From positions 23,690-87,689 of the forward strand of contig NZ_JAAMPT010000200.1 in NCBI RefSeq assembly GCF_012911605.1: a DNA stretch of 64,000 nt, in the 5' to 3' direction. Positions 33,967-41,981 of this stretch are shown piece by piece (positions within the stretch are counted from its first letter, which is position 1; the number at the start of each line of letters is the position of its first letter). This stretch comes from Flavobacterium solisilvae. Its GTDB lineage: Bacteria; Bacteroidota; Bacteroidia; Flavobacteriales; Flavobacteriaceae. The translations under genes were made by a program, and so were the position numbers. The notes under the pieces are model-generated. The model was given only the letters and a program-made list of their open reading frames with translations. It had not been told where the DNA came from and made no database searches.

Positions 33967-34530
33967 TTAAAAATATATCTTTTTTATTTCCAAAAAACTC
34001 TTTTCTGTCGTAATTAATTGCTCAACAATTTCTTTTCGCAATTCATCCAAATCATCAAATTGTAAATACTTTGACCAAGAGGTTTCGGTTAGAATTTCTT
34101 TAATGATTTTGATAGTTTTTGCAGTTTCGGAGGCATTTCTTAGAACATATTTCGGCTCATAATCTGGTGAAAGTTTATGATAAAAATTTACTTCATTTGA
34201 AATAAAATCTACTTTTATAAAAAATAATTTTGAGGTTTCATCATTTGGATAAAAATCGGTCCAATTGGCAAAACCAACTTTCATTTGCTGTGATTTGAAG
34301 TTATCATCGGCTATCAATCGCCAGCGACAATTGGCAGCTCTTCCCCAATGATTAGAAATTCGATACACACCAACTTCTGTAAAAATATAACCACTACACG
34401 ATTTGCTTTTGTGACTTAACGGTAGATTTTCAATTTCAGCAAAAGAAACTTCTCGCCAAAGGCAAAAAGTATATTTGTGGAAGTTAAGTTTGTTATAGGT
34501 TTTCAAGAAACTTTTTTTTAAAAACCGCAA
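33967..34530 (-). CDS. Conserved hypothetical protein, non-ATG start
   Basis: The frame has no ATG before a region of about 85 residues that looks conserved (SKSCSGYIFTEVGVYRISNHWGRAANCRWRL). A start at TTG 34530 or at TTG 34506 is therefore likely, giving 187 or 179 residues. The protein is cytosolic, rich in Lys and aromatic residues, and has no recognised domain. It sits between the two arms of the ligase cluster. As I recall, homologues occur in other flavobacteria. It could be an accessory factor of the pathway, but that is only a neighbourhood argument. Confidence 0.65.
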   Translation of the reverse strand: MRFLKKSFLKTYNKLNFHKYTFCLWREVSFAEIENLPLSHKSKSCSGYIFTEVGVYRISNHWGRAANCRWRLIADDNFKSQQMKVGFANWTDFYPNDETSKLFFIKVDFISNEVNFYHKLSPDYEPKYVLRNASETAKTIKIIKEILTETSWSKYLQFDDLDELRKEIVEQLITTEKSFLEIKKIYF

Positions 34531-34653
34531 ATTCGCAAATTAAAGTCATTTTAATAAAATCATTAAGATATTAAGTTTCATTAAGATTGTCACCTTTAAT
34601 TTTCCTTAAATCTATTAATGATTTCAAATTAATAATTCGTGAATTTGCGGTAG
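34525..34653. repeat. Inverted repeat arms around 95 bp of AT-rich DNA
   Basis: CCGCAAATTCGCAAATT (34525-34541) and AATTCGTGAATTTGCGG (34637-34653) are near-perfect inverted arms. The left arm overlaps the start of the hypothetical gene at 34530 and the right arm ends 4 bp before the ATP-grasp gene. Such words are typical of flavobacterial dispersed repeats. Confidence 0.7.
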
Positions 34654-34657
34654 ACTA

Positions 34658-35878
34658 TTAATGCAACTTTTTAACCGCTTCTTGCTGTGCAACAGTAGCA
34701 AAATCTCGAACTAATCTTTCGGCATAATCGTCTAATAATTCACGAACTCTAGCATGATTATCGCTTTTTACAATCAAACCAGCGTGATATTCTAGCGGCA
34801 CGCGGAAACACACTTCGCTATCGTTGAAACCAGACAAATCAGGATGTTCAAATTTGGATAAAGTCAATACAATTCCGGCAAAGCCTTTGTTTATTTTTGG
34901 TAATTTATATTCTTTTCCTTTTACCAAACTATCTTCAATTTTTGCCCATTCGCTCCAAAGATTTACACCCGAAGCTGCTTCAACCATTTCAGCTAAATGT
35001 GCACCGCCAACTCGCGACGATGTTTCCAAAAAGTAAATTTTTCCATCATCATTGCATTTGATAAACTCGGTATGATTGGCACCGTGTTGCATTCCAAAAG
35101 CTTTCAAAACTTGTTCGTTTACCTTTTTAATTTCTTTGTCATCTTTTGTGTTATATGGAATATTGGCACTTCTAAAAATTCCGCCACCTTGCGAAATTTC
35201 CATTGGTGTTGCTAAATATTGCGACGTAATAGAAAAAATAGTTTTTCCGTTTATATTCAATCCGTCACAGTGATAAACCGCTCCGGGTTTAAATTGTTCC
35301 ACCAAATATTTAATACGGTTTTCATTACCTAATTCGTGGATTTTTTGCCACAATTCTTCTTTGGAATGTACTTTCATAATTCCTGATGCCGAAGCTTCGG
35401 AACGCGGTTTTAAAACCCAAGGTGCATCAACGTTATCAGCAAATTCATTGATTTCTTCATCGTTAAATAAAGCGCTAAACGCCGGAATTGGAATTCCTGC
35501 ATCTTTCGCACGCATGCGCATTGCCAATTTATCTCTAAAATATCTTCCAGTGGTTTGTCCCATTCCTTGCATACGCAGATTTTCACGAAGAAACGCTGCT
35601 TTTTCAACATCAAAATCGTCCAAGGCAACAATACCGTCAATTTTTTTGTGACGCATTAAACTCGCCACTCCAGAAAGTAAATCTTCTAAATTCCAATCAA
35701 CATCTTGTCCTGGCATGAAAAATATTTCATCAATATATTCCATTGCCCAAGGTTTATCACGCAGTTTTTCGGAAGTAATTAGGTAAACACGATTTCCTTG
35801 TTTTTTTAAATTAATTAAAAAATCATTTCCCTTGAAATAATTTGAAATACAAATAAAGTTTTTGATTGGATTTTCCAT
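34658..35878 (-). CDS. ATP-grasp ligase (PurK/CarB-like)
   Basis: The 406-residue protein is a classical ATP-grasp enzyme: NYFKGNDFLINLKKQGNRVYLITSEK at the N-terminus (pre-ATP-grasp), APWVLKPRSEASASGIMKV (Lys and Ser/Gly loop), EQFKPGAVYHCDGL, and the metal-binding IYFLETSSRVGG end. It resembles the L-amino-acid ligase and biotin-carboxylase-like subgroup rather than RimK. It is the third ligase of the cluster. It ends the minus-strand run that begins with the esterase at 38567; the M17 gene upstream is only 3 bp away, so they form one operon. Confidence 0.85.
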   Translation of the reverse strand: MENPIKNFICISNYFKGNDFLINLKKQGNRVYLITSEKLRDKPWAMEYIDEIFFMPGQDVDWNLEDLLSGVASLMRHKKIDGIVALDDFDVEKAAFLRENLRMQGMGQTTGRYFRDKLAMRMRAKDAGIPIPAFSALFNDEEINEFADNVDAPWVLKPRSEASASGIMKVHSKEELWQKIHELGNENRIKYLVEQFKPGAVYHCDGLNINGKTIFSITSQYLATPMEISQGGGIFRSANIPYNTKDDKEIKKVNEQVLKAFGMQHGANHTEFIKCNDDGKIYFLETSSRVGGAHLAEMVEAASGVNLWSEWAKIEDSLVKGKEYKLPKINKGFAGIVLTLSKFEHPDLSGFNDSEVCFRVPLEYHAGLIVKSDNHARVRELLDDYAERLVRDFATVAQQEAVKKLH

Positions 35879-35881
35879 ATA

Positions 35882-37303
35882 CTATAAATTTTCGATGAAT
35901 TTAGTAATTAAATGTACGCCATAAGCCGTGGCGTGTTTGGTTTTGGCAAATTCGCTATCGCCAAAAGCAACTCCTGCAATGTCAAGATGTGCCCAAGATG
36001 GATGTTTTTCGGTAAAAAATTCTAAAAACTTAGCTGCCGAAATGGCTCCAGCAACTGGTTTTCCTGAATAGTTTTTTACATCGGCAATTTCACTATCAAT
36101 ATCGCCTTTATAATCGTCCCAAAGTGGCAATTGCCATAACTTCTCGCCTATTTCTTTTCCTGAATTTTGTAGACTTTTTGACAAATCATCATTGTTGGTA
36201 AACAAACCGGCACATTCGTAGCCTAAAGTTCCAACAACGCTTCCGGTTAAAGTAGCCAAGTCAAGAACGGTTTCGGGTTTGTAATTTTTAATCAAATAAG
36301 ACAATCCATCGGCAAGAATTAATCGACCTTCGGCATCGGTATCAATGATTTCAATCGTGTGACCTGAATAACTGTTAATCACATCACTAGGTAAAAATGA
36401 AGTGGCATCAACCGAGTTTTCACAAGCCGGAACAATTGCGGTAACTTGATATGGCAATTGCAAATCGGCTATCAATTGCATCGCGCCTAAAACAGCTCCA
36501 GCTCCAGCCATATCACATTTCATTTGCACCATTCCGGCCGTTTTAATATTCAAACCGCCAGTGTCAAACGTAATTCCTTTTCCGACCAAACCGATATGTT
36601 TTTTGGCATTGGCTGGCTTGTATTCCATAATGATAAATTGCGGTTCGCGCGCACTTCCTTGACCAACGGAAAGGAACGAATGCAAACCAATTTCAGTGGC
36701 TTTTTCTTTGCCAAAAACAGTTACGTTGAAACCATATTTTTTTCCGGTTTCGGTTGCCCAATCGGCTAAGTATTTTGGTGTTACTTTATTTGGTGGTAAA
36801 TCAACTAAGTTGAATGTTTCGAGTTGTGCATTGGCAATTTTTATTCCTTTTTCAACATCAGAATGAATGTCTTTTTTGGTTAAAATCTGTAATTCAAAAT
36901 CTTCCTTTTTAAACGAATGAAGCTCTGATTTTTTATAATGACCTAAATCGTATGTTCCTAATAAAAGTCCGGAAATCGTGGCTTCAACTTGGTCGTTTTT
37001 GAATTCATCCGGAATTACCAGAGCAACATTTATTCCAAAAACATCTTTTTGTTTGGCTGAAATTCTGCGAAAAATGGTTTTCAATGCTTTGTAATCAATG
37101 TCTTTTCCTAAACCGATAAAAACATGTGTACAATCGTATTTTTCGACCAAATAATGCGTGTCTTTTTTTCCATAAAACACTTTTGAAGGAACCGAAATTC
37201 CGTGATATTCTATCGGAACAATACTTTTTACATTGGTTTCAAAAACAGGAATTAAAATGGTTCCTGTGAAATTATCTAGACTTTGGATGTATTTTGTTTT
37301 CAT
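35882..37303 (-). CDS. Leucyl aminopeptidase family protein (M17)
   Basis: The 473-residue protein is a cytosolic M17 dizinc aminopeptidase. The catalytic half has GKGITFDTGGLNIK (Lys and Asp), MKCDMAGAGAV, and the M17 signature DTDAEGRLILADGL, so metal ligands and the catalytic Arg are present. M17 enzymes release N-terminal residues from peptides and hexamerise. Its stop is 3 bp from the start of an ATP-grasp gene, so it may trim or recycle the peptide-like product of the cluster rather than only serve general turnover. Confidence 0.9.
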   Translation of the reverse strand: MKTKYIQSLDNFTGTILIPVFETNVKSIVPIEYHGISVPSKVFYGKKDTHYLVEKYDCTHVFIGLGKDIDYKALKTIFRRISAKQKDVFGINVALVIPDEFKNDQVEATISGLLLGTYDLGHYKKSELHSFKKEDFELQILTKKDIHSDVEKGIKIANAQLETFNLVDLPPNKVTPKYLADWATETGKKYGFNVTVFGKEKATEIGLHSFLSVGQGSAREPQFIIMEYKPANAKKHIGLVGKGITFDTGGLNIKTAGMVQMKCDMAGAGAVLGAMQLIADLQLPYQVTAIVPACENSVDATSFLPSDVINSYSGHTIEIIDTDAEGRLILADGLSYLIKNYKPETVLDLATLTGSVVGTLGYECAGLFTNNDDLSKSLQNSGKEIGEKLWQLPLWDDYKGDIDSEIADVKNYSGKPVAGAISAAKFLEFFTEKHPSWAHLDIAGVAFGDSEFAKTKHATAYGVHLITKFIENL

Positions 37304-37307
37304 TTTT

Positions 37308-37420
37308 TTGTCATTGCGAGGAACGAAGCAATCGCGTCCTCAAATTATTTTTATTTTCTTAACCACTAAGAACACAAAGGTGTCACGAAGTTCACAAAGT
37401 TTTTAGTGTTTAAAATTTGA
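37308..37420. repeat. Half REP and Lys-codon-like repeat
   Basis: TTGTCATTGCGAGGAACGAAG followed by CAATCGCG (37308-37336) is one half of the palindrome seen at 6508-6564. It is followed by an ACCACTAAGAACACAAAGG...CACAAAGTTTTTAGTG segment (about 37361-37408) that forms its own inverted repeat. Confidence 0.65.
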
Positions 37421-37424
37421 TCAT

Positions 37425-38567
37425 TTACTCATTTTTATCACTAAAAAACAACCATTCAATCGCTTTTGGAAATTCATCGCTCCAATAACGTTCGTTATGT
37501 TTTCCTTCCATGTTAATGCTCAATCGCACTTTCATTTTTTCGGCAAAACCTTCTTTGTTCAATAATCGTTTTTTGAAATTTTTGACATGATCAATCATCG
37601 TTGCACTTTCATCGCCACCAGCATAAAGATAAATTCTCGTGTCTTGTGGTTCATCCATATCAAGGAATGACAATTTGATTTTTGGCACAACCCAAAGTGA
37701 TGGTGAAAAAATCATCAGTTTTCCAAATACTTCGGGATACATAATTCCGGAAAAAATGCTGACCAATCCGCCCATCGAACTTCCGCCAATTCCTGTAAAT
37801 TCACGTTCGGGCTTGGTTCTGAAATTTTCATCCACAAACGGTTTTAAGGTATCGGTTAAAAAACGAATGTATTTTTTGCCTTCGCCAGTTCCGAGAACAG
37901 TATTGCCAACATTATATTCTTTAATCCGTTCTTTTTCAGCATGTTCAACCGCAATAACGATAATTTTTCCAATTTTATATTCAGCCATTACGGCTAATTT
38001 CTTGTCGATTTCCCAATTACCATACTGTGCATTTTCATTGAACAAATTTTGTGCATCTTGAAGATAAATTACAGGATAATGTTCGGTTGATGTTTCATAA
38101 TCGTGTGGCAACAAAGCCCAAACTCTGCGGGTTTTGTTCAACTGTGGAATTTCGAATTCTTCGGAAATTAAATGTACTTTGGGTAAAAATTTGGATTTAA
38201 AAGGCAACCAATTGTGACGCCATTTTGCAACGTGTTCTTTGCGAACGCCATTTTTTTGTTTGCAACTTCTATTTTCGGTACGATTTCCAAATTTATCAAT
38301 TTCAACTTCGCTCCAATCGCCACGAGTGAATTTATATAGCAATTCATCGGGATAATTGAAATCGTGAGCAAACTTAAAATGATACAAACCTTGTCCAACG
38401 CGTTCCATTTCGAAGTTTTTGTCTTGGGTAATCCAATTATTGAAATTTCCTGAGATATAAACTGGTCGTTCGTCGTCTTCGTCTGTGGTTAAAATAATAT
38501 TGAGTTGAGGTTCAATTATTTTTTTGCTTTCTACATCTTCAACTAAGTTTTCTACTTCTTTTTGCAT
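37425..38567 (-). CDS. Esterase with N-terminal CBM48-like domain
   Basis: The 380-residue cytosolic protein has an E-set/CBM48-like domain at about residues 20-115 (VYISGNFNNWITQ, a glycogen-binding-domain pattern) and then an alpha/beta-hydrolase esterase domain. The nucleophile elbow is GIGGSSMGGL (Ser at about residue 253), and a HNERYWSDEFPKAIEWLF end provides the His. It resembles ferri-enterobactin-type or trehalose-mycolyl-type esterases. It is the first gene of the minus-strand arm, 121 bp upstream of the M17 gene, with repeats in between. Confidence 0.85.
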   Translation of the reverse strand: MQKEVENLVEDVESKKIIEPQLNIILTTDEDDERPVYISGNFNNWITQDKNFEMERVGQGLYHFKFAHDFNYPDELLYKFTRGDWSEVEIDKFGNRTENRSCKQKNGVRKEHVAKWRHNWLPFKSKFLPKVHLISEEFEIPQLNKTRRVWALLPHDYETSTEHYPVIYLQDAQNLFNENAQYGNWEIDKKLAVMAEYKIGKIIVIAVEHAEKERIKEYNVGNTVLGTGEGKKYIRFLTDTLKPFVDENFRTKPEREFTGIGGSSMGGLVSIFSGIMYPEVFGKLMIFSPSLWVVPKIKLSFLDMDEPQDTRIYLYAGGDESATMIDHVKNFKKRLLNKEGFAEKMKVRLSINMEGKHNERYWSDEFPKAIEWLFFSDKNE

Positions 38568-38715
38568 TCTAATTTTTGTTAATCCTAAAAAGTAAATATA
38601 GGTTATTAACTATTGAAAACAAAAGGATTTTGAAAAATTAGCATATCAATGAAAATGCTTCGTTTTTATTGAAAATAATATAAAAAAAGTAATTTTTGAG
38701 TAACTCTACTACGTA

Positions 38716-40098
38716 TTATTTAGTAAAACTAATCGTAGCTTTTGTACCAACATTTTCTTCACTTTCCAATTTCACATCAATTTCGAGCAAATCGCAAAGA
38801 CGTTTTACAATCGATAATCCCAAACCTGTTCCTTTAATTTCGGGATGATTGGTTGAATTGGAACGATAAAATTGATTAAAAATCATATTGATATCTTCTT
38901 TTGGAATTCCGATACCGAAATCAATAATATCACATTGAGCTTTTCCATCAGAATGATATAATTTCACAATAACATTCGAACCTTTATTCGAATATTTTAT
39001 GGCATTTGTCAATAAATTAGTAACAATTATGGAAAACAAATAGTTATCAGTTTGAACAGTCACTTCTTCTGAAAACTCCGTTTGACAATTCACTTTTTGC
39101 TCTTTTATGGCTTGAGCATTTCTTGAAATTACATCGGTAATTAAACTATTCAAATTAACCTTTTCCAGCTTGATATTTTGCCTTTGATTTTCAAATCGTG
39201 CTAATAAAAGTAATTCGTCAACCAAATGATTTAATCGGTTTACTTCGCTTATACAAAATTCAATTTTTTCTTTGTATTCTTCTGGTTTTCTTTCTTTTCT
39301 GATTAAAACTTCAAGTGTTCCTTTAATTACCGCTAATGGCGTTCTGAGTTCATGCGATGCATCGGAAGCAAATTGTTTTTCTCGAACAACTGCATTTTCA
39401 ATTCTATCCAACAAGTTGTTTATCGTATTGGAAAGTAAATGTAATTCGTCTTTGTTTTGAGGCAAAGGAATACGTGATTTTAAGTTGTCTTTGGTAATAA
39501 AATTTGCCGTATCGATTATAGAACTTATCGGCTTGATACTTCGTCCTGCAAAGAAACGAGCAATTAAAAACAGTACCAATAATATCAACGGATAAGCAAT
39601 CAACATTACTGTAAAAAGGTTGTTTAAAACCATCACAGAATCTTCAAGCGACATAGCAACAATTAAATAACCAATAATTTTTGTTCCTTGATATAGCGGA
39701 ACTTGAATTTGTCTAACTGAAATATCTTCTAATTTGGTGTCAAATAATTCATTTACAGATGTTTGTTTGCTAAATGCGAGTTGTTTTTGTTTTAAATTAG
39801 GCGATTTTTCAACTAAAGTTCCAAGTTCATCCACAAATTGAATAAATGCCGGACTTACTTCTACTTTGTTAAATTGCTTTGTTTTCCATTGTTCTTCGCG
39901 AATAAGCAAAACACAATTTTCTATAACTTCAATTTCCTTTAAATGCTTAGTAACTTCGGATTTAATTTCATTATTTACCCGAACGTAAACACTATATCGT
40001 ACTATAGAAAAAATGACAAAAAACACCACAAAAATCAATAATCCTGTAGTGATAATATAGTTTGATGCTATTCTATTTTTAAACGAAAGTTGTTTCAT
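38716..40098 (-). CDS. Sensor histidine kinase
   Basis: I start at the ATG at 40098 (460 residues), 2 bp after the stop of the response regulator gene; a TTG lies 6 bp upstream. Two transmembrane helices (about 12-35 and 160-183) bracket a periplasmic sensor of about 120 residues, then a HAMP-like region, the HisKA box (ASHELRTPL, His249) and an ATPase domain with N, G1 and GLGLSIVKRLC boxes. It partners the OmpR-type regulator. The signal is unknown. No regulated gene can be told from position. Confidence 0.93.
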   Translation of the reverse strand: MKQLSFKNRIASNYIITTGLLIFVVFFVIFSIVRYSVYVRVNNEIKSEVTKHLKEIEVIENCVLLIREEQWKTKQFNKVEVSPAFIQFVDELGTLVEKSPNLKQKQLAFSKQTSVNELFDTKLEDISVRQIQVPLYQGTKIIGYLIVAMSLEDSVMVLNNLFTVMLIAYPLILLVLFLIARFFAGRSIKPISSIIDTANFITKDNLKSRIPLPQNKDELHLLSNTINNLLDRIENAVVREKQFASDASHELRTPLAVIKGTLEVLIRKERKPEEYKEKIEFCISEVNRLNHLVDELLLLARFENQRQNIKLEKVNLNSLITDVISRNAQAIKEQKVNCQTEFSEEVTVQTDNYLFSIIVTNLLTNAIKYSNKGSNVIVKLYHSDGKAQCDIIDFGIGIPKEDINMIFNQFYRSNSTNHPEIKGTGLGLSIVKRLCDLLEIDVKLESEENVGTKATISFTK

Positions 40099-40100
40099 AA

Positions 40101-40763
40101 TCAATCATTAGCCATATAGCCAACACCTCGAATGGTTTTTATAAAATCTTGTTCTACTTTTAAGTTGAGTTTTTTTCGGATAGCGTTCATAAAAACATCA
40201 ATAACGCCAGTATCGTATTCAAAATGAATATCCCAAACGTCTTGAATGATTTCGGTTCTGGTGCAAACTTTTCCTTTATTTTTCACCAAATAATGCAATA
40301 AATCGAACTCTTTTTGGGTTAACGAAACTTCATTTCCATCGACTAAAACTTGGTATTTTTGGGTGTCAATTTCCACATTTCCAAGTACTAAAACTGGAGA
40401 ATTTATCTTATCGCGAAGTTGAACTTTAATTCGTTCTAGCAATTCATCAAAACTGAAAGGTTTCTTGATATAATCGTTTGCGCCAGCTTTCAATCCTTCG
40501 ATTGTTTCTTGAACAGTATCTTTTGCCGTTAGGAAAATAATTGGCGTTGTGGTATTTTTTTCTCTAAAAGAAGTACAAATTTCATAACCTGTCATTTGTG
40601 GCAACATCCAATCGAGTAAAATCAAATCGAATTTATGATTTAGAGCCAATTCCAAACCTGTTTTACCATTATTTGCTGTGGTAATTTCATAACCTTCTTC
40701 TTCCAATCCTTGTTGGAGAAACTGCATGATGCCGATTTCGTCTTCTACTAAAAGTAATTTCAT
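40101..40763 (-). CDS. OmpR-family response regulator
   Basis: The 220-residue protein has a receiver domain with phospho-acceptor Asp51 (LILLDWMLP), the conserved Lys101 in KKPF, and a winged-helix DNA-binding domain from about residue 125 (ALTQKEFDLLHYL...RVEQDFIKTIRGVGYM). It is the first gene of a two-gene operon with the histidine kinase. The 268 bp upstream region to the pyrophosphatase gene is divergent and AT-rich. Confidence 0.95.
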   Translation of the reverse strand: MKLLLVEDEIGIMQFLQQGLEEEGYEITTANNGKTGLELALNHKFDLILLDWMLPQMTGYEICTSFREKNTTTPIIFLTAKDTVQETIEGLKAGANDYIKKPFSFDELLERIKVQLRDKINSPVLVLGNVEIDTQKYQVLVDGNEVSLTQKEFDLLHYLVKNKGKVCTRTEIIQDVWDIHFEYDTGVIDVFMNAIRKKLNLKVEQDFIKTIRGVGYMAND

Positions 40764-40956
40764 ATTGTTTTTTCTGAACTATTTCGTTTTCAAATTAATG
40801 AATTTAGTCATTCATTATCAATAAAATACTCAATTTAATTGGGTAAAAATACTTCATATTTGATTAAGAATTTTATTTTAAACACATTTTAAGCAAAAGT
40901 TAACCCAATGACGAACTAAAAATTTAATGATAATTTTACATGTAAAAATGTTAAAC

Positions 40957-40991
40957 TTTGCTTGTAAATACTGCTTTGAAGCGTACCTTTG
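40957..40991 (+). promoter_or_regulatory. Candidate promoter of ppa
   Basis: TTTG (40957-40960) and TACCTTTG (40984-40991) lie upstream of the pyrophosphatase ATG at 41032. The spacing of 23 bp is slightly long for the Bacteroidota consensus. Confidence 0.45.
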
Positions 40992-41031
40992 CAACCTTTT
41001 AATTTAGAATTATAAATAAAATTTCAACATT

Positions 41032-41568
41032 ATGAATGCAAATCCTTGGCACGATGTGTCTTATGGTGAAGATGCTCCAAATATTGTAAACGGAATCATC
41101 GAAATTCCAAAAGGTTCGAGAGCAAAATATGAATTAGACAAAGACAGCGGAATGATAAAATTGGACCGCGTTTTGTATTCTTCGGTATATTATCCAGCTA
41201 ATTATGGTTTTATTCCAAGAACATACTGTGATGATCATGATCCGTTGGATATTTTAGTTATTTGTCAAATTGACCTTATTCCGATGTGTTTGGTAGAAGC
41301 AAAAGTTATTGGCGTAATGCGAATGATTGATGGCGGTGAAGCAGATGATAAAATTATTGCGGTTGCTGCTGGTGATCCAAGTGTGAACCACATCAACGAT
41401 ATTTCGGAATTGCCACAACATTTTATTTCTGAAATGAGAAGTTTCTTCGAAGACTATAAAAAATTAGAGAAGAAAACCGTTATTGTTGAAGAGTTTCAAG
41501 ATAATGTTGTTGCTAAAGAAATCGTTCAAAAAGCTATCGAAGATTATAACAATAAATTTACCAAATAA
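41032..41568 (+). CDS. ppa: Inorganic pyrophosphatase (family I)
   Basis: This 178-residue enzyme hydrolyses pyrophosphate to phosphate and so drives biosynthetic reactions. It is a full-length family I pyrophosphatase, with [28 protein letters not shown], the metal-binding signature [10 protein letters not shown] and a [10 protein letters not shown] motif. The conserved Asp and Glu residues are all in place. Its 5' end is clean, with a candidate promoter. It is followed 26 bp later by a DUF2809 gene. Confidence 0.95.
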   Translation: MNANPWHDVSYGEDAPNIVNGIIEIPKGSRAKYELDKDSGMIKLDRVLYSSVYYPANYGFIPRTYCDDHDPLDILVICQIDLIPMCLVEAKVIGVMRMIDGGEADDKIIAVAAGDPSVNHINDISELPQHFISEMRSFFEDYKKLEKKTVIVEEFQDNVVAKEIVQKAIEDYNNKFTK

Positions 41569-41594
41569 GAATTTTAAAATTCTAAAAAAGTGCT

Positions 41595-41981
41595 ATGTTA
41601 CGCTTCAACAAAACATATTTTCTACTAACGATTTTACTGTTTTGTACCGAAGTTTTCATAGCACTTTTTGTACACGATAACTTCATTCGTCCTTATTTTG
41701 GTGATGTTTTAGTGGTAATTCTGATTTATTGTTTTATTCAAACGTTCTTTAATTTGTCTAAAACAAAAACTGCAATTTATGTTTTGCTATTTGCTTTTTT
41801 AGTCGAAACATTACAGTACTTCAACTTCATTACTTTCCTTGGATTAGAAAACAATAAAGTAGCCAAAACCATCATTGGAAATTCATTTTCCTTTCACGAT
41901 TTATTGGCTTATGTTGGAGGAATTTTGATTACACTTGGAATTGAAAAAATAGTTTCAAAAAAGAAAGAAACATTACAATAA
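41595..41981 (+). CDS. DUF2809 family membrane protein
   Basis: The 128-residue protein has four predicted transmembrane segments and the family's FIRPYFGDVLVVILIY motif near residue 33, with a following VETLQYF motif and a SFSFHDLLAYVGGIL segment. The family is a small inner-membrane protein of unknown function. It starts 26 bp after ppa and its end overlaps the convergent vWA-like gene by 9 bp. Confidence 0.88.
   Translation: MLRFNKTYFLLTILLFCTEVFIALFVHDNFIRPYFGDVLVVILIYCFIQTFFNLSKTKTAIYVLLFAFLVETLQYFNFITFLGLENNKVAKTIIGNSFSFHDLLAYVGGILITLGIEKIVSKKKETLQ

Noticed and set aside
35361..35651. Open frame opposite the ATP-grasp gene, and many other antisense frames (such as 2668-3123, 37639-38061 and 57997-58398)
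   Set aside because: They lie fully inside well-supported genes on the other strand, show no family motif and have the codon pattern of shadows.
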